Shown here: positions 25,431 to 34,698 of the stretch, piece after piece
How positions within the stretch are numbered: position 1 is the stretch's first letter
How the letters are laid out: each line of letters opens with the position of its first letter
Source: an uncultured bacterium
GTDB taxonomy: Bacteria > Verrucomicrobiota > Kiritimatiellia > PWTM01
Reading direction: 5' to 3'
NCBI GenBank assembly: GCA_938010045.1
Contig: CALLFZ010000038.1
Coordinates: 27,800-91,799, forward strand
DNA length: 64,000 bases
Position numbers and translations under genes: made by a program
Notes under the pieces: model-generated
What the model was told of the DNA's origin: nothing
The model's database searches: none
Seen by the model: the letters and a program-made list of their open reading frames with translations, nothing else

Positions 25431-28160
25431 TCAAGGGGCCGGCGTTCGTCGAGCCGGTTCTCGTGGCGGCGTCGAAAGGGTGCGGCCGCCCGCCGGCGCG
25501 GAAGGGTGCATCGGCTGGACGGTCTGCGGCACGACGATCGTGCGCGCGCCGCGCGGCGGCGGCTCGTTGGTGTCGGTCTCCTTCAAAAACTGCTCGATCC
25601 TCGGCGGCAGTTTTGTGCCCGGCCGCTCGGGCGGCAGCTCGGCCCGCTTCGCGCGCGCGAGATCGCTGTCGCCAAAGCCCTTCTCGAACCAACGGCTGCT
25701 GTCGGCCTCGCTCGCGTCGTGGATGCGGCGGGTCTCGGCGCGCGCCTCCTGCGGGGTGCGCACGACGTACGGCGTCAGCAGCACGAGCAGCTCGGTCCGC
25801 TGTTGGCTGCGCGAGTCGGAGCGGAACAGCCGGCCGAGCAGCGGAATGTCGCCGAGCACCGGGATCTTCGAGCGGCTGTTGCGTTCGGCCTGGCTCACGA
25901 GGCCGCCCATCACGATGGTCGAACGATGTTCAACCGCGAGGTTCGCCTTCAGTTCGCGCTTTGTGACAACCGGCACCTCGTTGCCGTCGATCACGACGAT
26001 GTCGCCGACGTTATCCGCGGTCTGCGTGACTTCCATCACGACGACGCGCTGCGGATTGATGCGCGGCTTCACGGTGAGCTCGATGCCGATGTTCTTGTAT
26101 TCGTAGGCCGAGGTCTGGTTGCCGCCGACGGTGACGGTGGTGGCCGTCACGATCGGACGCTCCTCGCCAGCAACGATGCGCGCTTCGGTGTTGTCGGTGG
26201 TGAGGATGATCGGCGTCGAGAGGATGCGGGCGCGGGAATCGCGCGCGGCGAGGCGGATCACCGCGTCGAGGTTGAGCCCCTCGACGGTCAAGTAATAGGT
26301 CAGCGCTCCGGCGGACAGCGGCACGTCGCGGCCAACCTCCGCGCCGCTGCGGAAGGCGGCGGTCGCGCCGCTGAGGAACCCGCCGCCCCACGACATCACG
26401 GGCTCCCGCAGCACGATGCCACCGTCGGGGCCGATGCGGCTCGTCGCGTAGGCCTGGAGCGAGCGCTGCAGCCAGTCGAGCCCGGTCGTGGTTTCATCGT
26501 TGAGCGAGACCTCGATGATTACAGCTTCGATCACGACTTGCGCGAGCATCACGTCGAGCTCGCGGATCACTTCCTCGAGCACGGTCAGGTCGGTCTTGCG
26601 CCCCATCAGCAGAATCGAGTTGCTGCGCAAGTCGGGCAGGATGCGTGTCTCGCTCGAAAGCTCGCCGATCCCCTCACCCTCCGGGCCGCCGGCCGCGCCG
26701 GAAGCGGGCGTGGGCGTGCGGGAGACCTGGCTCTGGATGAACTCGCGGATCGTCTGCGCGCGGGACTCCTGGCTGGTGGATTCACCGGCGGTGGTCGTCC
26801 GGGTCGGACGGCGACCACTGGTGCCACTGGTGGTACTGGTGCGCCGCCGAGTGCTCGTGGTGCCGCCAACCAGGGCGCTGAGCAGATCGGCGATTTCATC
26901 CGCCGCCGCGTATTCGAGCGCATAGACCTTCACGAGCGTCTCGGGCTCCACGGCGCGGTCGAGCACCGCGATCATGTTGTCGAAGAAAGGGAAGTTCGCG
27001 GGATCGGAAATGATGATCAGCACGTTGGTTCGCTCGTCGGGCACAATCTTGACCTGGCCAACCACGACGCCCCGCTCCGCGAGACTCAGATCCGTGCGGA
27101 TGGACGGCGTGGCGGGTGGACGGATCACGCCCGGCGGCGTCGGCTGCGCGGGCTGAACGATCGTGACCGTCGGGCGTCGCTGTTGGCTCGTGTCGCTGAT
27201 TAGCTCATTCAGGCGTTGTGCGACGTCCGCAGCGGCCGCCTCGCGCAACTCGTAGATGCGGGTCTCGACCTTGGTTTCCGCGGGGCGGTCGAGGAACGCG
27301 ATCAGCTCGAGCGCGCGCGCCACGTTGCTTTCGCTGTCAGTGATCATGATGGCATTCGCGCGCTCGAGCGGCTGCACCTTGCCGTGCGCGTGGAGGATCG
27401 TCGGAAGGATGGTCATAATTTCGTTGATCTCGATGTGCTTGAGTTCGACGACCTGGCTGACCATGAAATCGCCCTCGCGCGGGGCGGCGTCGCTCGAAAA
27501 CCGGATGGGCATGCCCTCCTGCCGGGCGGCGGGCGGCTGCACGACTTTGTAGAAGCGGTCGCCGAGCGGCACGAATGAGATGTTGTTCAGCGCGAGCACG
27601 GCCTCAATGGCCTGACGAACCTCGTCCTCGGTGAGCTTCGAGTGTGAGCGGATCGTGATGTTGGCCTGCACGCCCGGCGCCTTGATCATGGTGCGGCCGG
27701 TCAGCTCGCTGTAGAGCGCGAGGATCTGGTCCACGGGAGCATCCTGGAAACTGAGCGAAATCAGCCGTTGCACGGCGCCGGTGGAGGTCAAAGGCGACGA
27801 CGCCGGCGCGGCGGACGACGGACCGGCGGGGCTGGCCGCCGCTGGTGGCAACGGAAAGGGCGACGATGGAGGAGAGATGGGGGTTGGAGCAGACGAATCC
27901 TCATCGCCCTGTTCCGCGGCAGTCATGACGTTGGTGGAGGACGGGGAGGGTGGCGGCGGCTCCTCCGCCGGTGTCGCGGCGGACGGCGGCAAAAGGCGCG
28001 GCGGCGTGGCCGGCGTCAGCAGCGGGCGCGGCAGGTCCGCTGGCGGCGGGGTGGGCGCGGCCGGCGGCGCCTCGGTCTGAGCCACAAGGCGAAAAGTGAG
28101 CAGCACGGCGACAGTCAGCAGCGCGCCGGCCAGCAGCGAGCGTTGAATCCAACCATTCAT
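25431..28160 (-). CDS. gspD: Type II secretion system secretin
   Basis: 909 residues. GspD forms the outer-membrane channel of the type II secretion system. ATG 28160 gives a good signal sequence (M-N-G-W-I-Q-R-S then a hydrophobic core); ATG 28208, which overlaps the upstream stop as ATGA, would add 16 residues and is a real alternative. Residues about 25-130 are Pro/Ala/Ser-rich. Then come an N0/N1 domain, two further secretin N repeats, and a third with a Ser/Thr/Arg-rich insert. The C-terminal secretin domain has V-I-I-E-V, S-T-P-I-I-L-T-T-D-N, I-G-I-E-L-T-V-K-P and V-P-V-L-G-D-I-P-L-L-G-R-L-F. About 90 Pro-rich residues follow. Confidence 0.93.
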   Translation of the reverse strand: MNGWIQRSLLAGALLTVAVLLTFRLVAQTEAPPAAPTPPPADLPRPLLTPATPPRLLPPSAATPAEEPPPPSPSSTNVMTAAEQGDEDSSAPTPISPPSSPFPLPPAAASPAGPSSAAPASSPLTSTGAVQRLISLSFQDAPVDQILALYSELTGRTMIKAPGVQANITIRSHSKLTEDEVRQAIEAVLALNNISFVPLGDRFYKVVQPPAARQEGMPIRFSSDAAPREGDFMVSQVVELKHIEINEIMTILPTILHAHGKVQPLERANAIMITDSESNVARALELIAFLDRPAETKVETRIYELREAAAADVAQRLNELISDTSQQRRPTVTIVQPAQPTPPGVIRPPATPSIRTDLSLAERGVVVGQVKIVPDERTNVLIIISDPANFPFFDNMIAVLDRAVEPETLVKVYALEYAAADEIADLLSALVGGTTSTRRRTSTTSGTSGRRPTRTTTAGESTSQESRAQTIREFIQSQVSRTPTPASGAAGGPEGEGIGELSSETRILPDLRSNSILLMGRKTDLTVLEEVIRELDVMLAQVVIEAVIIEVSLNDETTTGLDWLQRSLQAYATSRIGPDGGIVLREPVMSWGGGFLSGATAAFRSGAEVGRDVPLSAGALTYYLTVEGLNLDAVIRLAARDSRARILSTPIILTTDNTEARIVAGEERPIVTATTVTVGGNQTSAYEYKNIGIELTVKPRINPQRVVVMEVTQTADNVGDIVVIDGNEVPVVTKRELKANLAVEHRSTIVMGGLVSQAERNSRSKIPVLGDIPLLGRLFRSDSRSQQRTELLVLLTPYVVRTPQEARAETRRIHDASEADSSRWFEKGFGDSDLARAKRAELPPERPGTKLPPRIEQFLKETDTNEPPPRGARTIVVPQTVQPMHPSAPAGGRTLSTPPREPARRTPAP

Positions 28161-28204
28161 GGTGGGAGAAGGACCTCCGTCGGAGAACGCACATCGGGTC
28201 GGGT

Positions 28205-28771
28205 TCATTTGTGGCGCGGGCCTCCGGACGCGGCAGCGGTGGGGCGCGACCGCGTGTATGCACAGGCGATCGAAAACGTGCCGGACAGCGCCGACCCGGT
28301 GCCTTTCGGGGAGGTCACGTTTAACTGGCGCACGTCGAGCACGGCGCCCCGGCTCTGGATCGCAAAGAGAAAACGGACCAGCGCCTCGAGCGTGCCCTCC
28401 CAGTTGCAGTTGATCGCCACTTCGTACAGTTCGCCGGTGGACTGCTCACGCTCCGGCTCACGGCGCGTCAGGCGCAATCCGTGTTCGGCGGCGGTGGTTT
28501 CGACGAGTTTGAGCAGATCGGCGGTCACGTCGCGGTCGGCCGGGTAGCGCGGCAGCGCGCGGAGCAGCTCGTCGAGCCGGCCCTCGACCTCGGCGCGTTT
28601 CCGAACCAGCCGCTCCGCGACCTGCCGTCGTTGTTCGAGCGTGTCGCGCGTGCGGCCCAGCGTCGTCCACCGCGCGAGGTGACGGGCGCCGCCCCACCAG
28701 GTCAGCGCGGCCAGGCCGATCGCGAGCGTGATCAGCGCCAGCACGGCCTCGCGAGGGCTCAGACGCATCAT
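28205..28771 (-). CDS. GspM/PilO-like inner-membrane assembly protein
   Basis: 188 residues. One N-terminal membrane helix (residues about 8-28) is followed by a coiled-coil-prone stretch (about 35-70, rich in Arg/Glu/Leu) and a C-terminal ferredoxin-like domain with a V-R-F-L-F-A-I-Q-S-R segment. This is the layout of GspM and PilO, which pair with GspL or PilN at the inner membrane. The start overlaps the previous stop (ATGATG), and the stop overlaps an in-frame gspD ATG. Assignment rests on layout and position rather than strong motifs. Confidence 0.68.
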   Translation of the reverse strand: MMRLSPREAVLALITLAIGLAALTWWGGARHLARWTTLGRTRDTLEQRRQVAERLVRKRAEVEGRLDELLRALPRYPADRDVTADLLKLVETTAAEHGLRLTRREPEREQSTGELYEVAINCNWEGTLEALVRFLFAIQSRGAVLDVRQLNVTSPKGTGSALSGTFSIACAYTRSRPTAAASGGPRHK

Positions 28772-30186
28772 CCCGACGTCTCCCCACCCGGCAGCACTGC
28801 GGTAACGCGGAATTCGGACTTCGATCGGCCGGCCGAGGGCCGCGACGTCACGCCCTCGGGTTTTACCTCGCGGAACATGCCGCTGCGTTCCAGTGCGGCG
28901 AAAAAGTCATAGATCGCGTTCACCGCCTCGGCTTCGCCGCGGAGGCTGACGTTGCGCCCCTTTCGAAACGCAAACGAGGTCAGCGTGAGGCCGGGCGGGA
29001 GGTCCTCGCTGATCTGCCGAAGGATCTCGAGCGCGGAACGCGAGCGGTCGCCGTACTCCTCCAGCGAGCGAATGCGAGCCTGCACCGCCCGCACCTCGGC
29101 GGCCGGCTTGTCCAGGACCTCGACAAACCGCTGCAAGCGGGCGATCGAGGCCTCCCGCAGGTAGAGCGCCACGAAAAACCCGAGGACCACCAACAACCAG
29201 AGGCCAAGACATACGGCGGCGGCGCCCACGAATCGGCGGGTGCGGGCCCGATGCCGCCGAGCGTGTTCCCATTCCGCCGGCGCCAGATTGAGGGTACGGG
29301 TGGGATCGGCGAGCGCGCGCTGCGCCGCGCCCTCGGTCAACGGCGGCTGATCATCGAGGCGCGCCGCGCTCGCCGGCAGCCCGGCCACCTCGCCGAGCTG
29401 GCGCGTCCACTCCGCATCCGGTTCGCCGTCGAACCAGACCACGAGCCGTCCCTCCGCCGGCAGCCCCCATTCGATCTCGATCGCACCGAACGTGAGCATC
29501 AGCTCATGTTCCACCTCTTCGGGCGCGGTGCGGCCAGCCGCCATCGCGCGCACCACGAGTGGACACCCCCCCTGCACGGCCAGCCATTGGGCAGCGGCCG
29601 ATTCGATCCGCAGGTGCACCGTGAGATCGTCGCCGGCGGAACTCTCCGCGGCGCTCAGATGATGCCACCACGCAAGCACGTCCAGATCCACGCGCCGGAC
29701 GTCCCGCCCGGCCGCCGCGAAGACCGCTGCCTCGCGCTCGACCAGATCGCGCGGCAGGGCGGCCAGCAGCACGCGGCTGCGGCCGTTGCCGCAGGCAAAC
29801 ACTTCAAAACCGGCCACGAGGTGTTCAACCGGGAAGGGCGACACGCGATCCAGCTGGAGCATCGCCATGTCGGCCAACTCGGAGGGATCGTCCGTCGGCA
29901 GGTCCAATACCCGCATCAGTGCGCGATCCGCCGGCATGACCAGCGTGATCTCCCCGTGCACCTGCTCCAACACCGGGCGCCAGGCCGAGGCGATCACCTC
30001 CGGGGCGGCGGCCGGATCGGCCGGGGGCAGCGGCAGCGAACGGGTTTCGAGCGCGGCAGGGCGGCCATCGCGGCGCACGCGAATCTGCGTCCACGCGAGC
30101 GTGTCGGCGGTGCGGCGCACCGCGGTCACCGTTCGCGCCGCCACCTCGGGCAACGCTGACAGCCAGCGATCCCACGAGCGGATCAT
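28768..30186 (-). CDS. gspL: GspL-type (PilM-PilN-like) assembly protein
   Basis: 472 residues. The N-terminal ~320 residues form a cytoplasmic actin-like PilM/GspL region (V-L-D-L-P-T-D-D with L-D-R-V-S-P-F-P near residue 110, V-D-L-D-V-L-A-W-W). One membrane helix lies near residues 325-345 and is followed by a periplasmic PilN-like ferredoxin domain with L-E-I-L-R-Q-I-S-E-D-L-P-P-G and G-R-N-V-S-L-R-G. It is therefore a PilM and PilN equivalent in one chain. GspL normally recruits the GspE ATPase, which is not in this window. Thirteen bases separate it from gspK. Confidence 0.75.
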   Translation of the reverse strand: MIRSWDRWLSALPEVAARTVTAVRRTADTLAWTQIRVRRDGRPAALETRSLPLPPADPAAAPEVIASAWRPVLEQVHGEITLVMPADRALMRVLDLPTDDPSELADMAMLQLDRVSPFPVEHLVAGFEVFACGNGRSRVLLAALPRDLVEREAAVFAAAGRDVRRVDLDVLAWWHHLSAAESSAGDDLTVHLRIESAAAQWLAVQGGCPLVVRAMAAGRTAPEEVEHELMLTFGAIEIEWGLPAEGRLVVWFDGEPDAEWTRQLGEVAGLPASAARLDDQPPLTEGAAQRALADPTRTLNLAPAEWEHARRHRARTRRFVGAAAVCLGLWLLVVLGFFVALYLREASIARLQRFVEVLDKPAAEVRAVQARIRSLEEYGDRSRSALEILRQISEDLPPGLTLTSFAFRKGRNVSLRGEAEAVNAIYDFFAALERSGMFREVKPEGVTSRPSAGRSKSEFRVTAVLPGGETSG

Positions 30187-30199
30187 CTGCCGACTCCCG

Positions 30200-31210
30200 T
30201 CACGGCATCACCTCTTCCCGCCAGAATATGGTGTGCACCCGACCGCCTTCGACCTGGAACACCGCCCATACGCCGTATCGCACGCCCTGAACCTCGCCCC
30301 GGGACGTGACGCGCACGAACCGCACGTCCCGCACGCTGAAGTAGGCGCGCAGCGCAGGGTTGATGCCGGTGCGCGCCAGCATCTCGTCCACGGAACTGTA
30401 GCCGTCGTCCCGCGTGCCGGCGACGCCGTCCAGACCCGCCCGCCCCTCGATGATAGCATCCGCCTCCCACTCGGCAATCCCGGGGATGGACATCAGCACC
30501 TCGAACGGGGCGGTGTTCGCATTGATGCGGCCGTCGCCCCACGTCGTGAGCCACTGCGCAATGCCCAGCATCGGCTCACCGTCGGGCCCGACGCCGCCGA
30601 ATAGGATCGGCTCGCTGAACCCCTTCACGAGCAGCAACTCGTCAATCGTGTCAATCGGGCCGTTCTTCACGCGGTAGCCCCGCTCGCGGTAAAACGCGTC
30701 GTCGCTTTCAGCGCCGTTGGGCTTCGTGTTGTCGTCGGCGTCGATCCAGTCGCCCGCGCAGGCGATCAGCTCCTCCCAGAGGTCCTCCGGCACCTGCGCC
30801 TGCCGCAGCAGTTCACGCCACTCGGCCGGCTGCAGGCGGTTCACGTTGCGCCGGCTGCCCTCGGGGAGGATGTCGAGCCGGAATTTGCCGTCGCCCATCT
30901 CATGCTCGAGCCCGGTCACGGCCACGCCCCGGGAGAGCAACATCGAATTGAGGTAGACAGGATCCTCGTCGAACGACTCCTCGGCGGTTGGGTCGACGCG
31001 CCGCGATTTCAGCAGCAGCATGCGTGCGTATTCGGCGCCCGCGCGCGCGAGCGCGGCGGCCTTCACGCGCTTGCGGTACTGCGAGGTGATGCCCGCCTCG
31101 ATGCGCATTTCGAACGCGAGCGTGCCAACGAGCATCGAAAGGATCACGACCACCCAGAGCGCGACAATCAATGCGCCCCCGCGCCGGCATCCACAGCGGC
31201 CGCGGTTCAT
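30200..31210 (-). CDS. gspK: Type II secretion minor pseudopilin GspK
   Basis: 336 residues from ATG 31210, overlapping the gspJ stop (ATGA). The N-terminus is a short Arg-rich leader with G-G-A-L-I-V-A-L-W-V-V-V, the GspK-type start where the usual Glu5 is absent. The helix and the acidic alpha domain follow, with D-W-I-D-A-D-D, typical of the GspK calcium-binding segment. A helix-hairpin-helix-like I-D-T-I-D-E-L-L-L-V-K-G and I-N-A-N-T-A-P-F-E-V-L complete the family pattern. GspK caps the pseudopilus tip together with GspI and GspJ. Confidence 0.87.
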   Translation of the reverse strand: MNRGRCGCRRGGALIVALWVVVILSMLVGTLAFEMRIEAGITSQYRKRVKAAALARAGAEYARMLLLKSRRVDPTAEESFDEDPVYLNSMLLSRGVAVTGLEHEMGDGKFRLDILPEGSRRNVNRLQPAEWRELLRQAQVPEDLWEELIACAGDWIDADDNTKPNGAESDDAFYRERGYRVKNGPIDTIDELLLVKGFSEPILFGGVGPDGEPMLGIAQWLTTWGDGRINANTAPFEVLMSIPGIAEWEADAIIEGRAGLDGVAGTRDDGYSSVDEMLARTGINPALRAYFSVRDVRFVRVTSRGEVQGVRYGVWAVFQVEGGRVHTIFWREEVMP

Positions 31211-31905
31211 CGGCGGCGCACCTCGGTGCGGGACACAGCGGTGGTCGCGTAGCCGGCCACCGGAATCTCCACAAGCCGCCGCAGCACGATCGGCTCCTCG
31301 CCCGGCGACGGCGAATCGAAGTAGAGGGAAATCTCGAGGCGGGTCGGCAGGCGGTTCGTCGCCTCCCAGACGTCGCTCCATTCCTCGCGCTCGGCGTCCC
31401 AAACGCGGCAGTCCAGCCCGCGCACGCCGACGCCAAAATACCACGGTTCGGGTGGCTCGACCTCGTCCTCGTCAACGAAGGGCGGCAGAGCCCGCACGGC
31501 GAGCGCGGACGCACCGTCGCGCGGTTCCTCGACCGAGACCGTTAGCCGGTGCAGGCCACGCCGATACGGGGATTCCGGCGACATGAGCGCCGTGCCCGAT
31601 GCGACCCAAGAAATCGTGTCGGCGGGATAGCGGTCTTCGCCGTTCTCCAAGCGGAACCCATACCGTCCACCGGTGGTACGAAACCAGGCGGCGGATCGCA
31701 GCGCGGCAACAAGTTGATCCATGAGAAACTCGCCCTCGTGCATCCCTTCGAGCGCGTCGGTTCCGCGCCGCCACGCCCGGGACGTGCCGAGGAACGCCGC
31801 GCCGGCGATCGCGAACGCGGCGGCGAAAATCGCGAGCGCGATCAGCATTTCGAGCAGCGTGAAGCCGGCGGCTTCAGAACCCCGGCGGTGGCGGCGGACC
31901 GTCAC
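31207..31905 (-). CDS. gspJ: Type II secretion minor pseudopilin GspJ
   Basis: 232 residues. The prepilin motif is A-A-G-F-T-L-L-E-M-L-I-A-L, with cleavage expected after Gly14 and methylation of Phe. A beta-rich C-terminal domain has G-L-D-C-R-V-W-D-A-E and P-T-R-L-E-I-S-L-Y-F, as in GspJ. The start lies 32 bases inside the end of gspI; no later start would keep the leader. The stop overlaps the gspK start (ATGA). Confidence 0.86.
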   Translation of the reverse strand: MTVRRHRRGSEAAGFTLLEMLIALAIFAAAFAIAGAAFLGTSRAWRRGTDALEGMHEGEFLMDQLVAALRSAAWFRTTGGRYGFRLENGEDRYPADTISWVASGTALMSPESPYRRGLHRLTVSVEEPRDGASALAVRALPPFVDEDEVEPPEPWYFGVGVRGLDCRVWDAEREEWSDVWEATNRLPTRLEISLYFDSPSPGEEPIVLRRLVEIPVAGYATTAVSRTEVRRR

Positions 31906-32773
31906 GGAAACCTCCTGGCGCAGGCGGAGCGAAGGGTGGCGCTGGCGGCAGGGTGGATATCGCGCCGCCGCCTACGGCCTGGCGCCCAGCCGTGAACGCC
32001 CGGCCCGCACCGGCACGGCCGGAGCCCGGCGGCGGTCGCACGTTCGGGCCGGTGCCCCGTTCGCGGCCGCGTCCCATTGCCGCTCGCATCAGATCCCGAA
32101 GACTGCGCGGTAACCGGCCCTCGACCCCGGCGCCCGCCCGCGGATCGCCCCGGCCGGGCGCGCCGCGGAACCCGCGCTCGAGATCGAGGCCCTCCGGACC
32201 TCGTCTCCCATCGTTCCGCAGATCCGGGCCGCCGGACCGGCCGCGGCGGCCAACGGGCGCCGGCGCCCGCAACCCGCCCGCCACGGCCCCGTCCGCTTCG
32301 CCCGTCTCCGCCTCCATCGCCTCGGCATTCGGAACCACGCCTTTCGTTTCGGTCGGGGCATAGGCGCCGGTCACCAGCTCCTCAAACGTCTCCTGCCCGC
32401 GGTCGCTCCAGCGCACCCGCGTGCGGATGAGATAGTACCCCGTCTCCTCGCCCATCAGATCGAGCATCGGTTCGACGGTGCGCTCCCACGAATAGTCCGC
32501 ATACGGCGGGTCGAATCCACCACTCTCGATCATCCCGGCGGCCTCGGCGAGGTCCGGGATCGGATTCTCTAGCTCAACGATGTCCAGCAGATGCCGCGCG
32601 GTCGCAAAGTTGCGCGCCCGCCGCACCACCCCCAACGCCTGACCGGCCGCCGCGACGAGAACCGACAGCGCAATCCCGAGGATCGCCACCGCCAGCAGTG
32701 TCTCGATCAGCGTCAGCCCGGCCCGCCGTCGGCGCAACGGACCGCGATCCCGCCGTGGGACCCGGACGCTCAC
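31874..32773 (-). CDS. gspI: Type II secretion minor pseudopilin GspI with long Gly/Pro/Arg-rich tail
   Basis: 299 residues from GTG 32773, which overlaps the gspH stop as GTGA. The prepilin motif is R-A-G-L-T-L-I-E-T-L-L-A-V. GspI is usually about 120-130 residues, and here the recognisable domain ends near residue 145 (R-T-R-V-R-W-S-D-R-G). The remaining ~150 residues are low-complexity Gly/Pro/Arg with Ala, including R-R-G-R-S-G-G-P-D-L, and end in a Pro run. The extension also overlaps the next gene by 32 bases, so it may be partly a by-product of overlapping frames. Confidence 0.8.
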   Translation of the reverse strand: MSVRVPRRDRGPLRRRRAGLTLIETLLAVAILGIALSVLVAAAGQALGVVRRARNFATARHLLDIVELENPIPDLAEAAGMIESGGFDPPYADYSWERTVEPMLDLMGEETGYYLIRTRVRWSDRGQETFEELVTGAYAPTETKGVVPNAEAMEAETGEADGAVAGGLRAPAPVGRRGRSGGPDLRNDGRRGPEGLDLERGFRGAPGRGDPRAGAGVEGRLPRSLRDLMRAAMGRGRERGTGPNVRPPPGSGRAGAGRAFTAGRQAVGGGAISTLPPAPPFAPPAPGGFRDGPPPPPGF

Positions 32774-33408
32774 CGCACCCCCTCCACGATCTCCGCGCGG
32801 CCACTGAAACCGTCCACCCGCACCACCGAGCGTCGGCCCCGATCGTCGGTCAGCTCGATCTCGAATGGATCGCACATGCCATGGGCGAAATAATCTACCC
32901 ACCAGGTCGTCTCGTGCCGCTGCATCGGATCCGCCTCGATCCGCGCAACGCGGATGCCGTCGGGCAGATATCGGTCCAGCTCCGCCATGACCGCGTTAGT
33001 GGGGACCGACAGCGACGAGACGGCGTCGCGGCTCAGATAAAACGCGGCCTCGCGGTGAGCCGCGATGTTCGGCGCCAAGACGGCGTCCGCGTCGGTGTTC
33101 GTGGAGCTCGGCGAGGACTCGACGCGGACGACCTGTATGCGGCCCGCGCGCTCGTCGAGCAGCAGGACCACGTCGGCCTGCCGCAGCACCGCTATGCTAC
33201 GCGCATACCGGTGCGCGGCGATGATCGTGCGGGTCGCGGTGCGGAGACGGTTACCGCGCGATGCGGCAGACACGGCGGGGATCGCCAGGGAAAGCGACAA
33301 CAGCGCAAGCACCACGACCATCAGTAATTCGATGAGCGTGAAGCCCGGCGCCGGCGCCGCGCGATCACGGCGCCGTCGGCGCGTCCGAAATCCAATTGCC
33401 AATATCAT
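32770..33408 (-). CDS. gspH: Type II secretion minor pseudopilin GspH
   Basis: 212 residues from ATG 33408. The prepilin motif is A-P-G-F-T-L-I-E-L-L-M-V-V-V, and the C-terminal beta domain has R-Y-L-P-D-G-I-R-V and I-E-L-T-D-D-R-G-R-R, as in GspH/FimT proteins. The start lies 44 bases inside gspG; no later Met would keep the leader. The stop overlaps the gspI GTG. Confidence 0.86.
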   Translation of the reverse strand: MILAIGFRTRRRRRDRAAPAPGFTLIELLMVVVLALLSLSLAIPAVSAASRGNRLRTATRTIIAAHRYARSIAVLRQADVVLLLDERAGRIQVVRVESSPSSTNTDADAVLAPNIAAHREAAFYLSRDAVSSLSVPTNAVMAELDRYLPDGIRVARIEADPMQRHETTWWVDYFAHGMCDPFEIELTDDRGRRSVVRVDGFSGRAEIVEGVR

Positions 33409-33802
33409 CCGCGCTTTCGACTCCGTCCGGCCCCAGCGAGTACAGGTCGTAGCTGCGCGGATTGCGCTGGCCGGGATACACATAGACATAGGGCCGCTTC
33501 CACGGGTCGTTCGGCAAGCCCTTTTGCAGATACGGGCCGTTCCACCGGTCGCTGCCCGGCGACGTCACCAGTTCCTGCAGCGAGCGCGGAAACTCACCCA
33601 GGTCCATCTCGTACTGCGCAAGCGCGGTGCCGATGTTCTCGATCTCGGCGCGCGCCCGCGTGATCTCCGCCCGGCGGGTGTGACCGCTGAGCTTCGGCAG
33701 CGCGATGCCCGCAAGAATCCCAATGATGACAACCACCAGCAGGATCTCGATGAGCGTGAAGCCGCCCTTGTGGCGGCGGTCCGGTCTGCGATTCACCTTC
33801 AT
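33365..33802 (-). CDS. gspG: Type II secretion major pseudopilin GspG
   Basis: 145 residues. The major pseudopilin builds the periplasmic pseudopilus. The motif is K-G-G-F-T-L-I-E-I-L-L-V-V-V-I-I-G-I-L-A, followed by the GspG-type end: W-N-G-P-Y-L, P-N-D-P-W-K-R-P-Y, Y-D-L-Y-S-L-G-P-D-G and D-D-I-G-N-W. The start is fixed by GGAGACAGGCAC directly before the ATG, a ribosome site that resembles the dispersed 12-mer repeat. A TAGACT box on the minus strand (33849-33844) could be the -10 of the whole gsp operon. It is the first of eight genes in the order G-H-I-J-K-L-M-D. Confidence 0.94.
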   Translation of the reverse strand: MKVNRRPDRRHKGGFTLIEILLVVVIIGILAGIALPKLSGHTRRAEITRARAEIENIGTALAQYEMDLGEFPRSLQELVTSPGSDRWNGPYLQKGLPNDPWKRPYVYVYPGQRNPRSYDLYSLGPDGVESADDIGNWISDAPTAP

Positions 33803-33932
33803 GTGCCTGTCTCCATCGCGAACCTGCTCGCGAACCTGCAGGCAGTCTAGCGCGTTTCCGCGACAAGTAACAGGGGGCGCCCGCGCCGCCGGCCGTTCGG
33901 TGGGCAAAAGCGGTGGAGACCCTGCGCCGCAG

Positions 33933-34560
33933 TCAATCGCGAAGGTCCGCGCGCCGCGCTCCGCGCTGCGCAACGCAGATGCCGTTAGTCATACCACGGC
34001 CCGACTCGATCGTCCCGGTGTCGTGCCGGGCAGCGTCCACAAACACCGTGGCGGCGCCGCGCGTTGCCCGCCCGGGCACGTCGCGCAGTTCGTATCGATC
34101 GCCGCCGGCCAGCTGAACGAACGCCCCCCACAAGCCAGCCGGCCGACCCCGTCGCAGACCCTTCGGCGTCATCAAGGACAATGTCGGCGGGTGAATCAGT
34201 GGCGCGATCGATCGCCGGCAATCGGACATGCGCGCTGACCGCGATCCACTGGTCCACGCCATCCGAGCGCGCGGCGCGGCCGAGGCGCTCCCCGACCCAC
34301 TCGAGCGCGGCCAGTCTGCTCCCTCACTCCTCGACGATCGCGCTGCCCGGCGCCCGTGTTCCGATGGCTGGCAAGCGGGCGGAACGGGCGAAGGAGTCCT
34401 TGGCCGTCTCGATGGCGACCGGCAGTTCTTCGCGCTCCGGTGGCTCCACCACCATGGCGCGCGCAGCGCTCACGGGTTGCCGAGTCTCGCCGAACGTGGC
34501 GGGGGCCAAAACCGCCAGCATCGCGATCCTCCCCGCCGGGCATCGAGGATGGACCGCCGT
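33933..34560 (-). pseudogene. Possible decayed coding region of a secreted protein
   Basis: Pieces of protein-like sequence can be chained on the minus strand. From about 34530 a frame reads A-I-E-T-A-K-D-S-F-A-R-S-A-R and stops at TGA near 34325. The same frame continues with D-D-A-E-G-S-A, and a shifted frame reads G-G-D-R-Y-E-L-R-D-V-P-G-R-A-T. The D-S-F-A-R-S and A-T-V-F-V-D-A pieces recall beta-sandwich carbohydrate-binding modules, but the match is weak. There is no intact gene between gspG and the GH95 gene. Confidence 0.25.
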
Positions 34561-34698
34561 CCTCCATTGCTCTCTCCTCGTCGCCCCGGTTGAGCGGGCT
34601 GCGTCCAACCTCACTCGGAGCGCCGTCCGGCGTTCTGCGTCCCTGAAGACTCGGTTCAGTGTCGTCCTCCTCCCCATCCGCCCCGGCTCGGCGGCCCC

